From: Thalassotalea psychrophila
GTDB lineage: Bacteria > Pseudomonadota > Gammaproteobacteria > Enterobacterales > Alteromonadaceae
Assembly: GCF_031583595.1 (NCBI RefSeq)
Contig: NZ_CP134145.1
Span: 1,674,001 to 1,738,000, forward strand
Direction of reading: 5' to 3'
DNA: 64,000 bases
Shown piece by piece: positions 7,665 to 16,251 of this stretch. Each line of letters opens with the position of its first letter. Positions within the stretch are counted from its first letter, which is position 1. The notes below the pieces were generated by a model. The model was not told the origin of the DNA, did no database searches, and saw nothing but the letters and a program-made list of their open reading frames with translations. Made by a program: the position numbers and the translations under genes.

Positions 7665-8864
7665 ATGATTAACATAGACAACGCTAAAAATTCTTCATCT
7701 GCAAATAAAGGCGAACCTACAGCTTTTCTCGAATTGGCATTTCGTCCATTTTTTTTATGTGCTTCACTTTTTAGCATGATCAGTTTGCTTATTTGGGGGG
7801 CAATACTTAATGGCAGTGTAACCATTGATGTATATGGTGGGGCACTTTGGTGGCATAAACATGAAATGATGTTTGGTTTTGTTACAGCAATCATCGTGGG
7901 CTTTTTATTAACCGCAGTGCAAAATTGGACTGGTGTACGTAGTATCAATGGTAAAAGTTTGTTAGCACTATTCATACTCTGGTTGCTAGGAAGAGTGTTA
8001 TTTTTAATGCCGGGTATCATTTCTCCATGGTTTGTTGCCCTTGTTGATATTGCCTTTTTACCCATTGCTGCTGCCGCTCTTGCTTACCCTATAATTCAAG
8101 TGAAGTTGTGGCGAAACCTAATGTTTATCCCAATTTTGCTAGTGATGACATTAATCAATATTGCAACGCATTACTCTTTAGCTGCCGAGTCGCCGCAGTT
8201 AATGACAGTAGCAAGTACAAATATGGTGCTACTAATCACCTTGATAATGACCATTATGGGTGGGCGAGTATTTCCTATGTTTACTGCTAACGGCACTCAA
8301 ACTCAGCGTGTTAATGCTATTCCTTGGCTAGAAAAGCTTGTGATTGTTTCAACCCTGTTGGCATTAGTTATTAGTTTCAACATAATTGAATTATCGGTTG
8401 CGGCAAAAGCTGGTATCTTTTTTATCGCGGCATTGGCGCACGCCATTCGAGCATTTCGTTGGAAAATATGGGTAACAATCAAAACCCCTCTAGTGTGGTC
8501 ATTGCATTGCAGTTATTGGAGTATAGCCATAGGATTGTTCTTATTTGGTGTAGCAGAAACTAGTGCATGGGTAAGTCAATCACAAGCAGTTCATTTACTT
8601 ACTGTTGGTGCTATGGGAACTATGATTTTGTCGATGATATCACGCGTATCCTTAGGACATACAGGTAGAGCGATAGTTGCAAGTAAGGTGATGACGTTTG
8701 CTTTTATAGCAATTATTTTAGCCACCATTATTAGAGTGTTTGGTAGTTACTTTCTTGTAGATTACAGTCTGGTTCTCAACTCGGCAATTGTGTTGTGGCT
8801 GCTTGCTTATGGTTGCTTTGTTGCCATTTATTTCCCAATACTGACCAAAGTAAAAGCAGGTTGA
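7665..8864 (+). CDS. nnrS: NnrS family heme-copper membrane protein
   Basis: A 399-residue polytopic protein of the NnrS family, which contains heme and copper and protects cells from nitrosative stress. About 12 hydrophobic segments are visible. Conserved His-bearing motifs include LAFRPFFL near residue 25, GGALWWHKHEMMFGFVTAIIVGFLLTAVQNWTG (about 58-90) and GGRVFPMFTANG. It starts 42 bp after nsrR with AACAGGA 8-10 bases before ATG and is one base upstream of norE, so nsrR-nnrS-norE-norF probably form one unit under the operator at 7130. Confidence 0.93.
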   Translation: MINIDNAKNSSSANKGEPTAFLELAFRPFFLCASLFSMISLLIWGAILNGSVTIDVYGGALWWHKHEMMFGFVTAIIVGFLLTAVQNWTGVRSINGKSLLALFILWLLGRVLFLMPGIISPWFVALVDIAFLPIAAAALAYPIIQVKLWRNLMFIPILLVMTLINIATHYSLAAESPQLMTVASTNMVLLITLIMTIMGGRVFPMFTANGTQTQRVNAIPWLEKLVIVSTLLALVISFNIIELSVAAKAGIFFIAALAHAIRAFRWKIWVTIKTPLVWSLHCSYWSIAIGLFLFGVAETSAWVSQSQAVHLLTVGAMGTMILSMISRVSLGHTGRAIVASKVMTFAFIAIILATIIRVFGSYFLVDYSLVLNSAIVLWLLAYGCFVAIYFPILTKVKAG

Positions 8865-8865
8865 T

Positions 8866-9483
8866 ATGACTTCTGTAGAGCAAAACAATTCATTGGCTAT
8901 TTTCCCAAAAAGGATGAGTGAGCAAGAAGCTGGCAGAGTACCCGGCAATATTCCTATCTGGGTGGGTATTCTTTCAGAGTTAACTGAGTTTGGTATATTT
9001 TTTATTGCCTACTTCATTGCTAAGTTCAACTACCCTGAAGCTTTTGCCAGTGGACCACTCAGCTTGAATACACCTATTGGCGTGTGTAACACCGTCATTT
9101 TATTGACTAGCAGTTACTTTATGGCGAAAGCGATGAGTAATGTTCGTAAAGATAACCTGAAAAAGTGTGAGCGTTACCTGTGGTACACATTTATCTGTGC
9201 ATGCATGTATTTATCTTTAAAAAGCTATGAATTTCATTGGAATGACCTGCAAGGATTCAGCACCAAAACCAATGAGTTTTTTACTGTTTACTATTACATG
9301 ACATTTAATCATTTTTTACATGTAGGTTGGGCTGCTTGCGCCATTTTATGGGTTATTTTTAGATTACGTAATGGCGCATATTCGGCTAAAGAAAATTCTG
9401 GTTTAGAAGCCTTGGCTGTTTATTGGCACATGATCGATTTGATGTGGATTTTGATTTTTCCACTGTTATACGTATTACATTAG
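8866..9483 (+). CDS. norE: NorE-like cytochrome c oxidase subunit III family protein
   Basis: A 205-residue membrane protein of the heme-copper oxidase subunit III family with about five helices. PGNIPIWVGILSELTEFGIFFIAYF and the final LEALAVYWHMIDLMWILIFPLLY are typical for NorE, which accompanies nitric oxide reductase and improves its activity or assembly; it is also possible to read it as a generic subunit III. It begins one base after nnrS and is followed by norF. No catalytic NO reductase subunit (norB, norC, norZ) is in the window. Confidence 0.85.
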   Translation: MTSVEQNNSLAIFPKRMSEQEAGRVPGNIPIWVGILSELTEFGIFFIAYFIAKFNYPEAFASGPLSLNTPIGVCNTVILLTSSYFMAKAMSNVRKDNLKKCERYLWYTFICACMYLSLKSYEFHWNDLQGFSTKTNEFFTVYYYMTFNHFLHVGWAACAILWVIFRLRNGAYSAKENSGLEALAVYWHMIDLMWILIFPLLYVLH

Positions 9484-9493
9484 GAGTGATTCG

Positions 9494-9748
9494 ATGAGAC
9501 GTTTTGGCAAACTTGAATATTACTGGGTCGCGTTAATAGCGATAACGTTCAGTAACACTATTTTAGGGGAAGGCTTTGACTCCACCGTGTTTATAACTAC
9601 TTTCATTGCATTAACGGTAATGTATAAAGGGTTGGTTGTTATTGATCATTTTATGGAATTAAAAGACGCTAATAAATATCTAAGATTAATGATGCGTACC
9701 TATTTTTTCATTTTTCCTTCGTTGATTATTGTCTCTGGTTTCTTTTAA
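9494..9748 (+). CDS. norF: NorF-like cytochrome c oxidase subunit IV family protein
   Basis: An 84-residue protein with three hydrophobic segments (YYWVALIAITFSNTI, VFITTFIALTVMYKGLVVIDHF, TYFFIFPSLIIVSGFF). The middle KGLVVIDHFMELKDA matches the subunit IV/NorF pattern. Position directly after norE (10 bp, with GGAGTG in the gap) supports NorF. It likely partners NorE; its exact role is not settled in any organism. Confidence 0.8.
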   Translation: MRRFGKLEYYWVALIAITFSNTILGEGFDSTVFITTFIALTVMYKGLVVIDHFMELKDANKYLRLMMRTYFFIFPSLIIVSGFF

Positions 9749-9759
9749 TTTTAAGTAAT

Positions 9760-9802
9760 AGCAAAAGTTGTAGGATTAAATTTAATCATTATGACTTTTG
9801 CT
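9760..9802 (+). terminator. Hairpin after norF
   Basis: Outer arms AGCAAAAGT (9760) and ACTTTTGCT (9794) enclose a second palindrome GATTAAATTTAATC. It lies 12 bp after the norF stop and probably ends the nsrR-norF transcript, although the T-run is weak. The remaining stretch to 10033 contains no convincing gene. Confidence 0.5.
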
Positions 9803-10033
9803 AATATTTATTGTGCGGTGTTAGCGCATGGAAAATGCCATGATTTATATATTATTTCCCCCGCTAAAAGCATCTATTTCTTCAATTTGTGTAATTAACT
9901 CAAGACTATTGCCGCGAAAACAACGATAATTCCCGCAATTAAGATCAATTCGCTAATTGTTAGCTTTTTAACCTCCTGTATGAACAGGGTTAAAAAGCTT
10001 CCTTTTACAGCGCACAACTGTGGAATACATTTA

Positions 10034-12220
10034 ATGGAAATCAAAGTTAATTTTCTCGACAACCTTCGACTTGAAGCTAAATTTGATGACTTTACGGTCA
10101 TTGCTGATCAGCCTATTCGCTACAAAGGTGATGGCTCAGCACCTAGCCCTTTTGATTACTTCCTAGCTTCTTCAGCTCTTTGTGCTGCCTACTTTGTAAA
10201 GGTGTATTGTAAGGCTCGAGACATTCCTACTGAAAATATTAGGTTGTCACAGAACAATATTGTTGATCCGCAAGATCGCTACAATCAAATTTTTCAAATT
10301 GATGTAGAGCTACCAGAAAGTATTTCTGATAAAGATAGACAAGGTATCTTAAGATCGATTGATCGCTGTACTGTTAAAAAAGTTGTGCAAACAGGGCCCG
10401 AGTTTAAAATTGAACACGTAGAAAATCTCGACGAAGATGCACAAGCCATGATTATGGGGCAGCCGGATGGTGATTCCTCAACTTTCATCTTAGGTAAAGA
10501 CTTACCACTTGAACAAACTATCAAGAATATGACTGGTATATTGGCAGATCTTGGCATGAAGATAGAGATTTCTTCATGGCGCAATATCGTTCCTAATGTG
10601 TGGTCTTTACATATTCGTGATGCAGCTTCGCCTATGTGTTTTACTAATGGTAAAGGTTCAACCAAAGAAAGTGCACTTTGTTCTGCATTAGGTGAGTTTA
10701 TTGAGCGACTTAACTGTAATTTCTTTTATAACGATCAATTTCTAGGCGAAGATATTGCCAATAGCGACTTTGTTCATTACCCAAATGAAAAGTGGTTTAA
10801 ACCTGGGGCAAATGATGAACTGCCATCAGGAATTTTGGATGAATATTGTTTAGATATTTATAATCCAGACGACGAACTTCAAGGTTCACACCTGATTGAT
10901 ACCAACTCAGGAATGAAAGAACGCGGAATATGCTCTATACCATATGTACGCCAGTCTGATGGTGAAACCGTATATTTTCCATCTAATTTAATTGAGAATT
11001 TATTCTTAAGCAACGGTATGAGTGCGGGCAATAACTTGCATGAAGCCGAGGTGCAATGTTTATCTGAGATTTTCGAACGTGCGGTTAAGAGACAGATCAT
11101 AGAACAAGAAATTATTTTGCCAGACGTTCCACAACACGTAATAGAAAAGTATCCAAGCATATTAGCGGGTATTAAAGGCTTAGAAGAACAAGGTTTTCCT
11201 GTAGTAGTTAAAGATGCGTCATTAGGAGGTCAATTCCCTGTGATGTGTGTCACGTTAATGAACCCAAGAACAGGAGGTGTTTTTGCATCATTTGGGGCTC
11301 ACCCAAGCTTTGAAGTAGCGTTAGAGCGCAGCCTTACAGAACTATTACAAGGTCGAAGCTTCGAAGGATTAAATGACGTACCTAAGCCAACTTTTGACAG
11401 TTTAGCTGTGTCAGAGCCAGAAAACTTTGTCGAGCATTTTATTGATTCAACAGGTGTTATTTCTTGGAAATTCTTTAGCAGCAATCATGATTATGAATTC
11501 TGCGAATGGGATTTCTCTGGCAGCAATGAAGAAGAAAATAATAGCTTAATGGCTATTCTAGAAGATCTTGGTAAAGAAGCTTATATCGCTGTTTTTGATG
11601 GTCATGGAGCCACTGCTTGTCGTATCTTGGTACCTGATTATTCAGAAGTATATCCGGTTGAAGATCTTATTTGGGACAATACCAATAAGGCGCTTAATTA
11701 CCGCGAAGATATACTAAATCTTCATGCTTTGAGTGATGATGAGCTTGCAGGTTTATTAGAGCGTTTAGAGGAAAGTCAGCTAGATATCTATATTGATATC
11801 AGAACTTTGATCGGTATAGAGTTCGATGAAAATACTGTTTGGGGTCAACTAACCATTCTTGAACTTAAATTACTTATTTATTTAGCCCTAGGTGCTCTTG
11901 AAGAAGCACAAGAGTTAGTTGGCGAGTTCTTGCAGTATAACGACAATACAGTACAACGAGGCTTGTTTTATCAAGCAGTTAATACCGTACTAGAGATTGC
12001 TTTAGATGACGATTTAGAATTTGAGCATTATATTGCTAATTTAAATAGAATGTTTGGCGAAGAAACCATGGAAAACGTGATCGGTTCGATCAACGGTAAT
12101 GTGAGGTTCTTTGGTTTAACCAAAACTAGCATGCAGCTAGAAGGATTAGACAAACACCAAAGATTAATTGAAAGCTATAAAAAGCTTCATCAAGCCCGTG
12201 CGTTGAAAGCGGCAAATTAA
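10034..12220 (+). CDS. ycaO: OsmC-YcaO fusion protein (RimO accessory factor)
   Basis: A 728-residue protein (from the ATG at 10034) with an N-terminal OsmC-like domain (about 1-130; IRYKGDGSAPSPFDYFLASSALCAAYFVK includes the OsmC Cys region) joined to a YcaO domain (about 190-560) and a helical C-terminal part. The YcaO ATP-binding core shows in GKGSTKESALCSALGEFIER and AEVQCLSEIFERAVKR. YcaO enzymes activate amide backbones with ATP; the E. coli protein aids RimO in beta-methylthiolation of ribosomal protein S12. The longer upstream start at 9980 adds 18 residues that do not look like OsmC sequence. No RiPP cluster is nearby, so a housekeeping role is favoured. Confidence 0.9.
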   Translation: MEIKVNFLDNLRLEAKFDDFTVIADQPIRYKGDGSAPSPFDYFLASSALCAAYFVKVYCKARDIPTENIRLSQNNIVDPQDRYNQIFQIDVELPESISDKDRQGILRSIDRCTVKKVVQTGPEFKIEHVENLDEDAQAMIMGQPDGDSSTFILGKDLPLEQTIKNMTGILADLGMKIEISSWRNIVPNVWSLHIRDAASPMCFTNGKGSTKESALCSALGEFIERLNCNFFYNDQFLGEDIANSDFVHYPNEKWFKPGANDELPSGILDEYCLDIYNPDDELQGSHLIDTNSGMKERGICSIPYVRQSDGETVYFPSNLIENLFLSNGMSAGNNLHEAEVQCLSEIFERAVKRQIIEQEIILPDVPQHVIEKYPSILAGIKGLEEQGFPVVVKDASLGGQFPVMCVTLMNPRTGGVFASFGAHPSFEVALERSLTELLQGRSFEGLNDVPKPTFDSLAVSEPENFVEHFIDSTGVISWKFFSSNHDYEFCEWDFSGSNEEENNSLMAILEDLGKEAYIAVFDGHGATACRILVPDYSEVYPVEDLIWDNTNKALNYREDILNLHALSDDELAGLLERLEESQLDIYIDIRTLIGIEFDENTVWGQLTILELKLLIYLALGALEEAQELVGEFLQYNDNTVQRGLFYQAVNTVLEIALDDDLEFEHYIANLNRMFGEETMENVIGSINGNVRFFGLTKTSMQLEGLDKHQRLIESYKKLHQARALKAAN

Positions 12221-12234
12221 ACACTACGCTGTAC

Positions 12235-12275
12235 AAAAAAAAGCTATCTTCTGATTTCAGTAGATAGCTTTTTTT
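12235..12275 (+). terminator. Intrinsic terminator of ycaO
   Basis: AAAGCTATCT and AGATAGCTTT form the stem around a 14-base loop, followed by a run of seven T. It starts 15 bp after the ycaO stop. Confidence 0.9.
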
Positions 12276-12283
12276 ACTTCCGG

Positions 12284-12368
12284 GAAATGAAAGAAAATTC
12301 TCAAGAGTCATTAGCTTCTGGGAATCTACTTCCTGGGATATATCATTGCTTAAGAGAATCTCTTTCAT
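12284..12368. repeat. Imperfect inverted repeat with ATGAAAGA arms
   Basis: Left arm ATGAAAGAAAATTCTCAAGAG and the inverse complement of the right arm (ATGAAAGAGATTCTCTTAAG) face each other across about 45 bp. On the minus strand the outer part, ATGAAAGAGATTCTCTT followed 12 bases later by ATATCCCA, is shared with plus-strand positions 15998-16032. A minus-strand frame here (80 residues) overlaps ycaO and its terminator, so I treat this as a degenerate repeat, not a gene. Positions 12369-12508 hold nothing recognisable. Confidence 0.45.
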
Positions 12369-12508
12369 CCAAATGTCAGGAGGGGGAGGGAGTATAAATT
12401 TTCTAGAAATTTTTTGCTGTCTTTGGATATGAGATTTTGCTGCATTTATTTCCTTACTAAAGAGGCTAGAAGAACTAGCCCCGATAGTAATCGTTTCATA
12501 ATGTAACG

Positions 12509-13954
12509 TTATTTAGCTTTTTGAATGTCCGGTAAGAGCCAAGTACGGTCTTGAACTTCTTGTTTAGGAGAGTAGAAGCGGAAGTATGGGAACCAAGCTT
12601 TATCATCCATAGTTTTAACCCAATTGGCAGCGTTCACACCATCTGGTTTAACAGGTGAGAAGTACATGTCAACAGAACCATCGTCGTTGTATGTTAAGTT
12701 CATACGACCATCGATACCTACTTTGTCAGTGCCGTTAAGAATCAAGCAGCGTTGTTCGACATCATAGATAGAGATAGACCAAAATGTATCAACAGGTGGC
12801 GGTGTATCAAGATGTAACACATAAGCATTCTTACCATTTAAGTAATCACCATCAGTATCAGTGTAAGTAGATAGGTAAGCTTGACCCCAACCAGTAGTCA
12901 TAGCATGCATTGCAGTATCAGCAGTGATTGCTTCATAGAACCAAGCAGCACGACCATCTAGCGCATCACTGTTCTCAAAGCGTTGGTCAGATGGGCTAGT
13001 AGTAGCAATCTCCCATTGAGAACCATCAGAGTAATGAGCTAGTTCTAAGCGATCTGTACCTGCAAAGTCCAAAGCTTTAGCCATTGACTCTCCAACTATT
13101 GAAGCATCTTCAAGCATAGCTTTTTGCTCTTTGGTAGGGTTATAAGTGAGACCACGACCAATACCAAAAGTACGAAGACCATCAACAATCAAGCGGTCAC
13201 GTTCATGGATTTCTCCACCATTATTTAAGCCTTTAGCAAGTAAGCGGAAGAAGTCTTCACCATGAGGACTATGACCCTCCCAATTTTCAGTAGGGATAAC
13301 TAGTGGCTTCATAGTAGGGTTAAGGTGGTCAGTGACAGAGTAGAACTTAATTGAAGCTAAAGTCTTCTTCTGTTCTTCCATGTCAGGAGCCATTACACGA
13401 ATGATAACTAGAGCTCGGTTAGTGTCAGACTCCATAACAGTTACATCAGTCATGTCGAAGTCAGCAGGGATAGTACCACCTTTAGGCATAAGCAAGTATT
13501 TACCTGCCTCAGTTAATTGACCTAAACCAATTTGCCACATGCTATGAGCAGCACCACGAACACCATCAGGAATCTCAATAACCATTGGAGAATCAGTAAG
13601 GTCGACAGTAGTAACAGCGTAAGGTGTTGTATGGTTAGCTGTTAAACCACCAGAACGAGCCACCCTATCAGGCATGTAAAGCAATTGCCCATCAGTCATA
13701 CCTTGAGCTTGCATACCCTCTTCAAAAGCTAAGAAACTAACGTAAGGTATAGCCCAAAGGTAAGCTTGAGTAGCACGTTGTCTGTCCATGTCTTTGAACA
13801 GTTTCTCAGCAGTAGCAGCAGTAGGATAACCTGCTTCGAATGAGTGAGTGAATTCGAGTTTACCAACAGAAGTATCGATAGTGTCAGCCATTACAGTAGT
13901 TGAAAGTAAAGCCGTAGTAGCTAGAGCAAGTAATGTTTTAGTGAATGCTTTCAT
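12509..13954 (-). CDS. Secreted DUF1254/DUF1214 domain protein
   Basis: A 481-residue protein with a Sec signal peptide (MKAFTKTLLALATTALLSTT, cleavage after VMA). The mature N-terminal half (QRATQAYLWAIPYVSFLAFEEGM, VARSGGLTANHTTPYAVTTVDL) is DUF1254; the C-terminal half (GWGQAYLSTYTDTDGDYLNGKNAYVLHL, TFWSISIYD, RFYSPKQEV) is DUF1214. Proteins of this architecture are common in proteobacteria and lack an established activity. AGAGAA lies 8 bases upstream of the ATG. It is divergent from a LysR regulator, which suggests inducible expression, and is preceded on its strand by a short secreted-peptide frame. Confidence 0.9.
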   Translation of the reverse strand: MKAFTKTLLALATTALLSTTVMADTIDTSVGKLEFTHSFEAGYPTAATAEKLFKDMDRQRATQAYLWAIPYVSFLAFEEGMQAQGMTDGQLLYMPDRVARSGGLTANHTTPYAVTTVDLTDSPMVIEIPDGVRGAAHSMWQIGLGQLTEAGKYLLMPKGGTIPADFDMTDVTVMESDTNRALVIIRVMAPDMEEQKKTLASIKFYSVTDHLNPTMKPLVIPTENWEGHSPHGEDFFRLLAKGLNNGGEIHERDRLIVDGLRTFGIGRGLTYNPTKEQKAMLEDASIVGESMAKALDFAGTDRLELAHYSDGSQWEIATTSPSDQRFENSDALDGRAAWFYEAITADTAMHAMTTGWGQAYLSTYTDTDGDYLNGKNAYVLHLDTPPPVDTFWSISIYDVEQRCLILNGTDKVGIDGRMNLTYNDDGSVDMYFSPVKPDGVNAANWVKTMDDKAWFPYFRFYSPKQEVQDRTWLLPDIQKAK

Positions 13955-14047
13955 AATAAGTTCTCTTTAGTAAGTAGGTCTTAATTAAATTGTAGTAGCT
14001 CAGACCTGATCTGACAGTTACCAACTTTTCATAAGATATCTGTCAGT

Positions 14048-14182
14048 TTAATTTTGAGCCAAATTCTTTTCAGCCCAAATCGTTTTTCCATCAAGTAATG
14101 TTTGCGGCGCTGAAGCAAATTCTGTCTGGCTGCCAACAACTGCAATTGCCAATAATGTTTTAATAAATTTACCTTTCATCAT
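14048..14182 (-). CDS. Short signal-peptide ORF, possible gene remnant
   Basis: A 44-residue frame begins with two Met codons and reads MMKGKFIKTLLAIAVVGSQT, then EFASAPQTLLDGKTIWAEKN and LAQN. The first 25 residues look like a Sec signal peptide (Lys-rich start, hydrophobic core, ASA cleavage site) and resemble the signal of the DUF1254 protein downstream (FTKTLLALATTA). Without a body it is either a small secreted peptide or the 5' remnant of a lost gene. It is followed by CTGACAG/CTGTCAG arms at about 14012 and 14040 that could be an operator for the DUF1254 gene. Confidence 0.4.
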   Translation of the reverse strand: MMKGKFIKTLLAIAVVGSQTEFASAPQTLLDGKTIWAEKNLAQN

Positions 14183-14352
14183 AATGTTTACTCGTACTTG
14201 ATTTAAGTTAACGCAAGCTTATCTGAAACATTCAGGCTAGGTAATGGCAGAGCCGAATAGTGTTTATATCAAAAATGAATAATGACTTTAAACAGACTTA
14301 AAGATTTACAGCTACAGTTAATACAACTGGTATAAGTATTTACGGAGGCTAT

Positions 14353-15276
14353 GTGTCGACAAGAGATTTTGATTTAAATTTATTAAAAGTGCTTATTGCC
14401 TTATTACAAGAAAAAAATACGTCTCGGGCAGCTGAGGTACTTGATACTAGCCAGCCTTCGGTGAGCCGAGCTCTGGCAAAATTGAGAACACAGCTCAATG
14501 ATCCTTTGTTTTACCGAGACAAGCAGGGCTTAAAGTTGTCTCCCAGAGCACAGTCGCTTGCTGAATCCTTACCTGCCAGTTATCAAAGCCTGTTAGATAC
14601 TTTTGAAGAAAGTATTTTTCAGCCTGAAAACTATAACGGTAAAATAAAAATTGCCATGAATGCTTATATATCAGAAATATTTGGTTCAAAAATCTATTTA
14701 CAGCTTAAAAAAACAATGCCTAAGCTGACTATTGAAATATTAAGCTGGAATGAACGTTCCACCCAGCAAATTTTAGAAGATCAGGTTGATATGGCAATCA
14801 GTTTTTTGCCGATGAATTTATTAAAAGGTATCTATGAAAAACACATTACAACATTAAATTTTGGTTTTATCGTAAATAAACGTTTGTTTGGTGATTTATC
14901 TTCTATTGATATCACCGAGGCCGTCACGCATCCATTATGCACAGTTCTGATCCCTGAATATAATACCCAATCCTTACGCTTTGAAAATCAAGCAAAAACG
15001 AAATTAGGTAAGCTCAATATTATTTTAAAATGCCATAGCATTACCCCTATTCTAGATTTAGTGGAAAAGTCAGACGCTTTATTTGTTGCGCCTAAAAAAT
15101 TATTTAAGCTTATCGATCAAAATCTGTTTCATTATATCGACATCGATAATTTAAATGCCAACGTCACCAACGCAAATATTGGTTTAATGTACCATGCAAA
15201 AAAACGGACTTCACCGGTGTTTAAATGGTTTGAACAAGAGATCACAACGTCTCTTCAAGAGGAAAATAAAGAATAA
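14353..15276 (+). CDS. LysR family transcriptional regulator
   Basis: A 307-residue LysR regulator. The N-terminal winged helix-turn-helix (DLNLLKVLIALLQEKNTSRAAEVLDTSQPSVSRALAKLR, residues 6-44) is typical, followed by the periplasmic-binding-like effector domain (GKIKIAMNAYISEIFG onward). It uses a GTG start at 14353 with GGAGG 4 bases upstream; an overlapping ATG at 14351 is out of frame. It is divergent from the DUF1254 gene and the short signal-peptide frame, so it probably controls them; the effector is unknown. Confidence 0.9.
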   Translation: MSTRDFDLNLLKVLIALLQEKNTSRAAEVLDTSQPSVSRALAKLRTQLNDPLFYRDKQGLKLSPRAQSLAESLPASYQSLLDTFEESIFQPENYNGKIKIAMNAYISEIFGSKIYLQLKKTMPKLTIEILSWNERSTQQILEDQVDMAISFLPMNLLKGIYEKHITTLNFGFIVNKRLFGDLSSIDITEAVTHPLCTVLIPEYNTQSLRFENQAKTKLGKLNIILKCHSITPILDLVEKSDALFVAPKKLFKLIDQNLFHYIDIDNLNANVTNANIGLMYHAKKRTSPVFKWFEQEITTSLQEENKE

Positions 15277-15405
15277 CATACTGAATAGGATCTCTGTGTG
15301 GGGCTGGCGAAATGAGGGCAGATTATGTCGTTACTGTTTTGCTTATTAGCCTTGTAAACAGTGATAGTCGAATCCATCAAATCAGGCTGGCACTAGATAT
15401 CACGT

Positions 15406-15738
15406 CTATTTATTTTTCAATGTTGGCCAAACAAAGGGAGCGGGCCTGGTGGAAGTCGTTTCTGCTGCTACTGCTGTTTTCTGAGCGAGTATCGACCTGA
15501 TTAATTTCCCCGTTGCCTTATGCTTACTACAAAATGTTTTAAGGTATAAAATTTCAACTCTACTGCGTGCCCAAGGGGTTGTACGCAGAAATTTTAAACT
15601 GGATTTAAGACGCGGTTTATTGGTGAAGCAACGAATATTAAGTAACTCACCCATCTTCTCCCAACCAATTTTCTTCTCAAGTTCGATTAGAATCTGTTCA
15701 AGTTTCACGCCGTGTAGCGGCTCATTACTATTATTCAT
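15406..15738 (-). CDS. VF530-family DNA-binding protein
   Basis: The first about 70 residues (EPLHGVKLEQILIELEKKIGWEKMGELLNIRCFTNKPRLKSSLKFLRTTPWARSRVEILYLK) match the VF530/DUF2132 fold, a small DNA-binding family first studied structurally in a Vibrio fischeri protein. The remaining about 40 residues (CSKHKATGKLIRSILAQKTAVAAETTS...) are an unusual basic tail absent from the short family members I know. AAGGAACCT lies directly before the ATG. A plus-strand frame at 15312-15500 overlaps this gene and looks like its shadow. Confidence 0.85.
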   Translation of the reverse strand: MNNSNEPLHGVKLEQILIELEKKIGWEKMGELLNIRCFTNKPRLKSSLKFLRTTPWARSRVEILYLKTFCSKHKATGKLIRSILAQKTAVAAETTSTRPAPFVWPTLKNK

Positions 15739-15911
15739 AGGTTCCTTAAAATCAAAAATAGCATTGTAACAAGTTTCCTAAATATTAACAGACTTATAGG
15801 TTAACTCAGGTAAAGCCATAGGAGTGCTTATAGATGTTTGTTTTGTTAAGTTTGGCAGATACAAAATATAATCTGAACCACAATCTCAACTCAATTACTT
15901 AATGTCTCGAA

Positions 15912-15943
15912 TGTGGCATTAGTTAAAACTAGCTAATGCCACA
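15912..15943. repeat. Perfect 11-bp inverted repeat
   Basis: TGTGGCATTAG at 15912 and CTAATGCCACA at 15933 with a 10-base loop, in the long gene-free region 15739-16768. No T-run follows. It could be a terminator for a transcript from either side or a protein-binding dyad. Confidence 0.4.
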
Positions 15944-16067
15944 AACCATCATTACGCCTTTAACCTTTTATCTTCATTCTCCTAAAAATATTTCGAATGA
16001 AAGAGATTCTCTTCCCGAGTGACATATCCCATACCATTTTAGTGTTGTAGCTAAATGCCTCAAGGTA

Positions 16068-16085
16068 TGTGCGACATATCTCACA
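16068..16085. promoter_or_regulatory. GacA/UvrY/VarA-type box
   Basis: TGTGCGACATATCTCACA is an 18-bp near-perfect dyad (one mismatched pair) that resembles the E. coli UvrY site of the TGTGAGA...TCTYACA type. Its centre lies about 175 bp before the inferred start of the CsrB-like RNA, the usual distance for such boxes upstream of csrB/rsmZ genes. Confidence 0.55.
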
Positions 16086-16217
16086 ATGTTGTGGGATAAT
16101 CCCATTAGTTTTATCTTCTATTTCCTACACATAATCATAAGCCCTTATAAAACAAGGCATTCGAAGGAACTCAACATAATTCAATATTATTGCGATTAAA
16201 TTATTTAACTTTATGGG

Positions 16218-16245
16218 TTATGAAATGTAACCAGTTTGTTAATAT
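16218..16245 (+). promoter_or_regulatory. Promoter of the CsrB-like RNA
   Basis: A -10 element TAATAT (16240-16245) is preceded by TTATGA (16218-16223) with a 16-bp spacer. The predicted start is about 16252. The -35 is weak, as expected for an activator-dependent promoter. Confidence 0.45.
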
Positions 16246-16251
16246 TTGTCT

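Noticed and set aside
9895..10101. Minus-strand frame ending in a hydrophobic helix (LTISELILIAGIIVVFAAIVLS)
   Set aside because: The ATG start lies antisense inside ycaO. The hydrophobic tail has AGGAGG upstream but no suitable start codon at the right distance.
10034..12220. YcaO as part of an azoline peptide (RiPP) cluster
   Set aside because: No precursor peptide, dehydrogenase or partner cyclase nearby; the OsmC fusion and C-terminal helices fit the housekeeping RimO-helper type.
12126..12368. 80-codon minus-strand frame
   Set aside because: It overlaps the ycaO 3' end and reads through its terminator hairpin; only the first dozen codons resemble another site, so I described it as repeat sequence.
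14328..14343. Partial family B repeat (GGTATAAGTATT) before the LysR gene
   Set aside because: Only about 10 bases match and there is no opposite arm; probably chance.
15312..15500. 62-codon plus-strand frame
   Set aside because: Overlaps the VF530 gene on the opposite strand, has no ribosome site and no family pattern.
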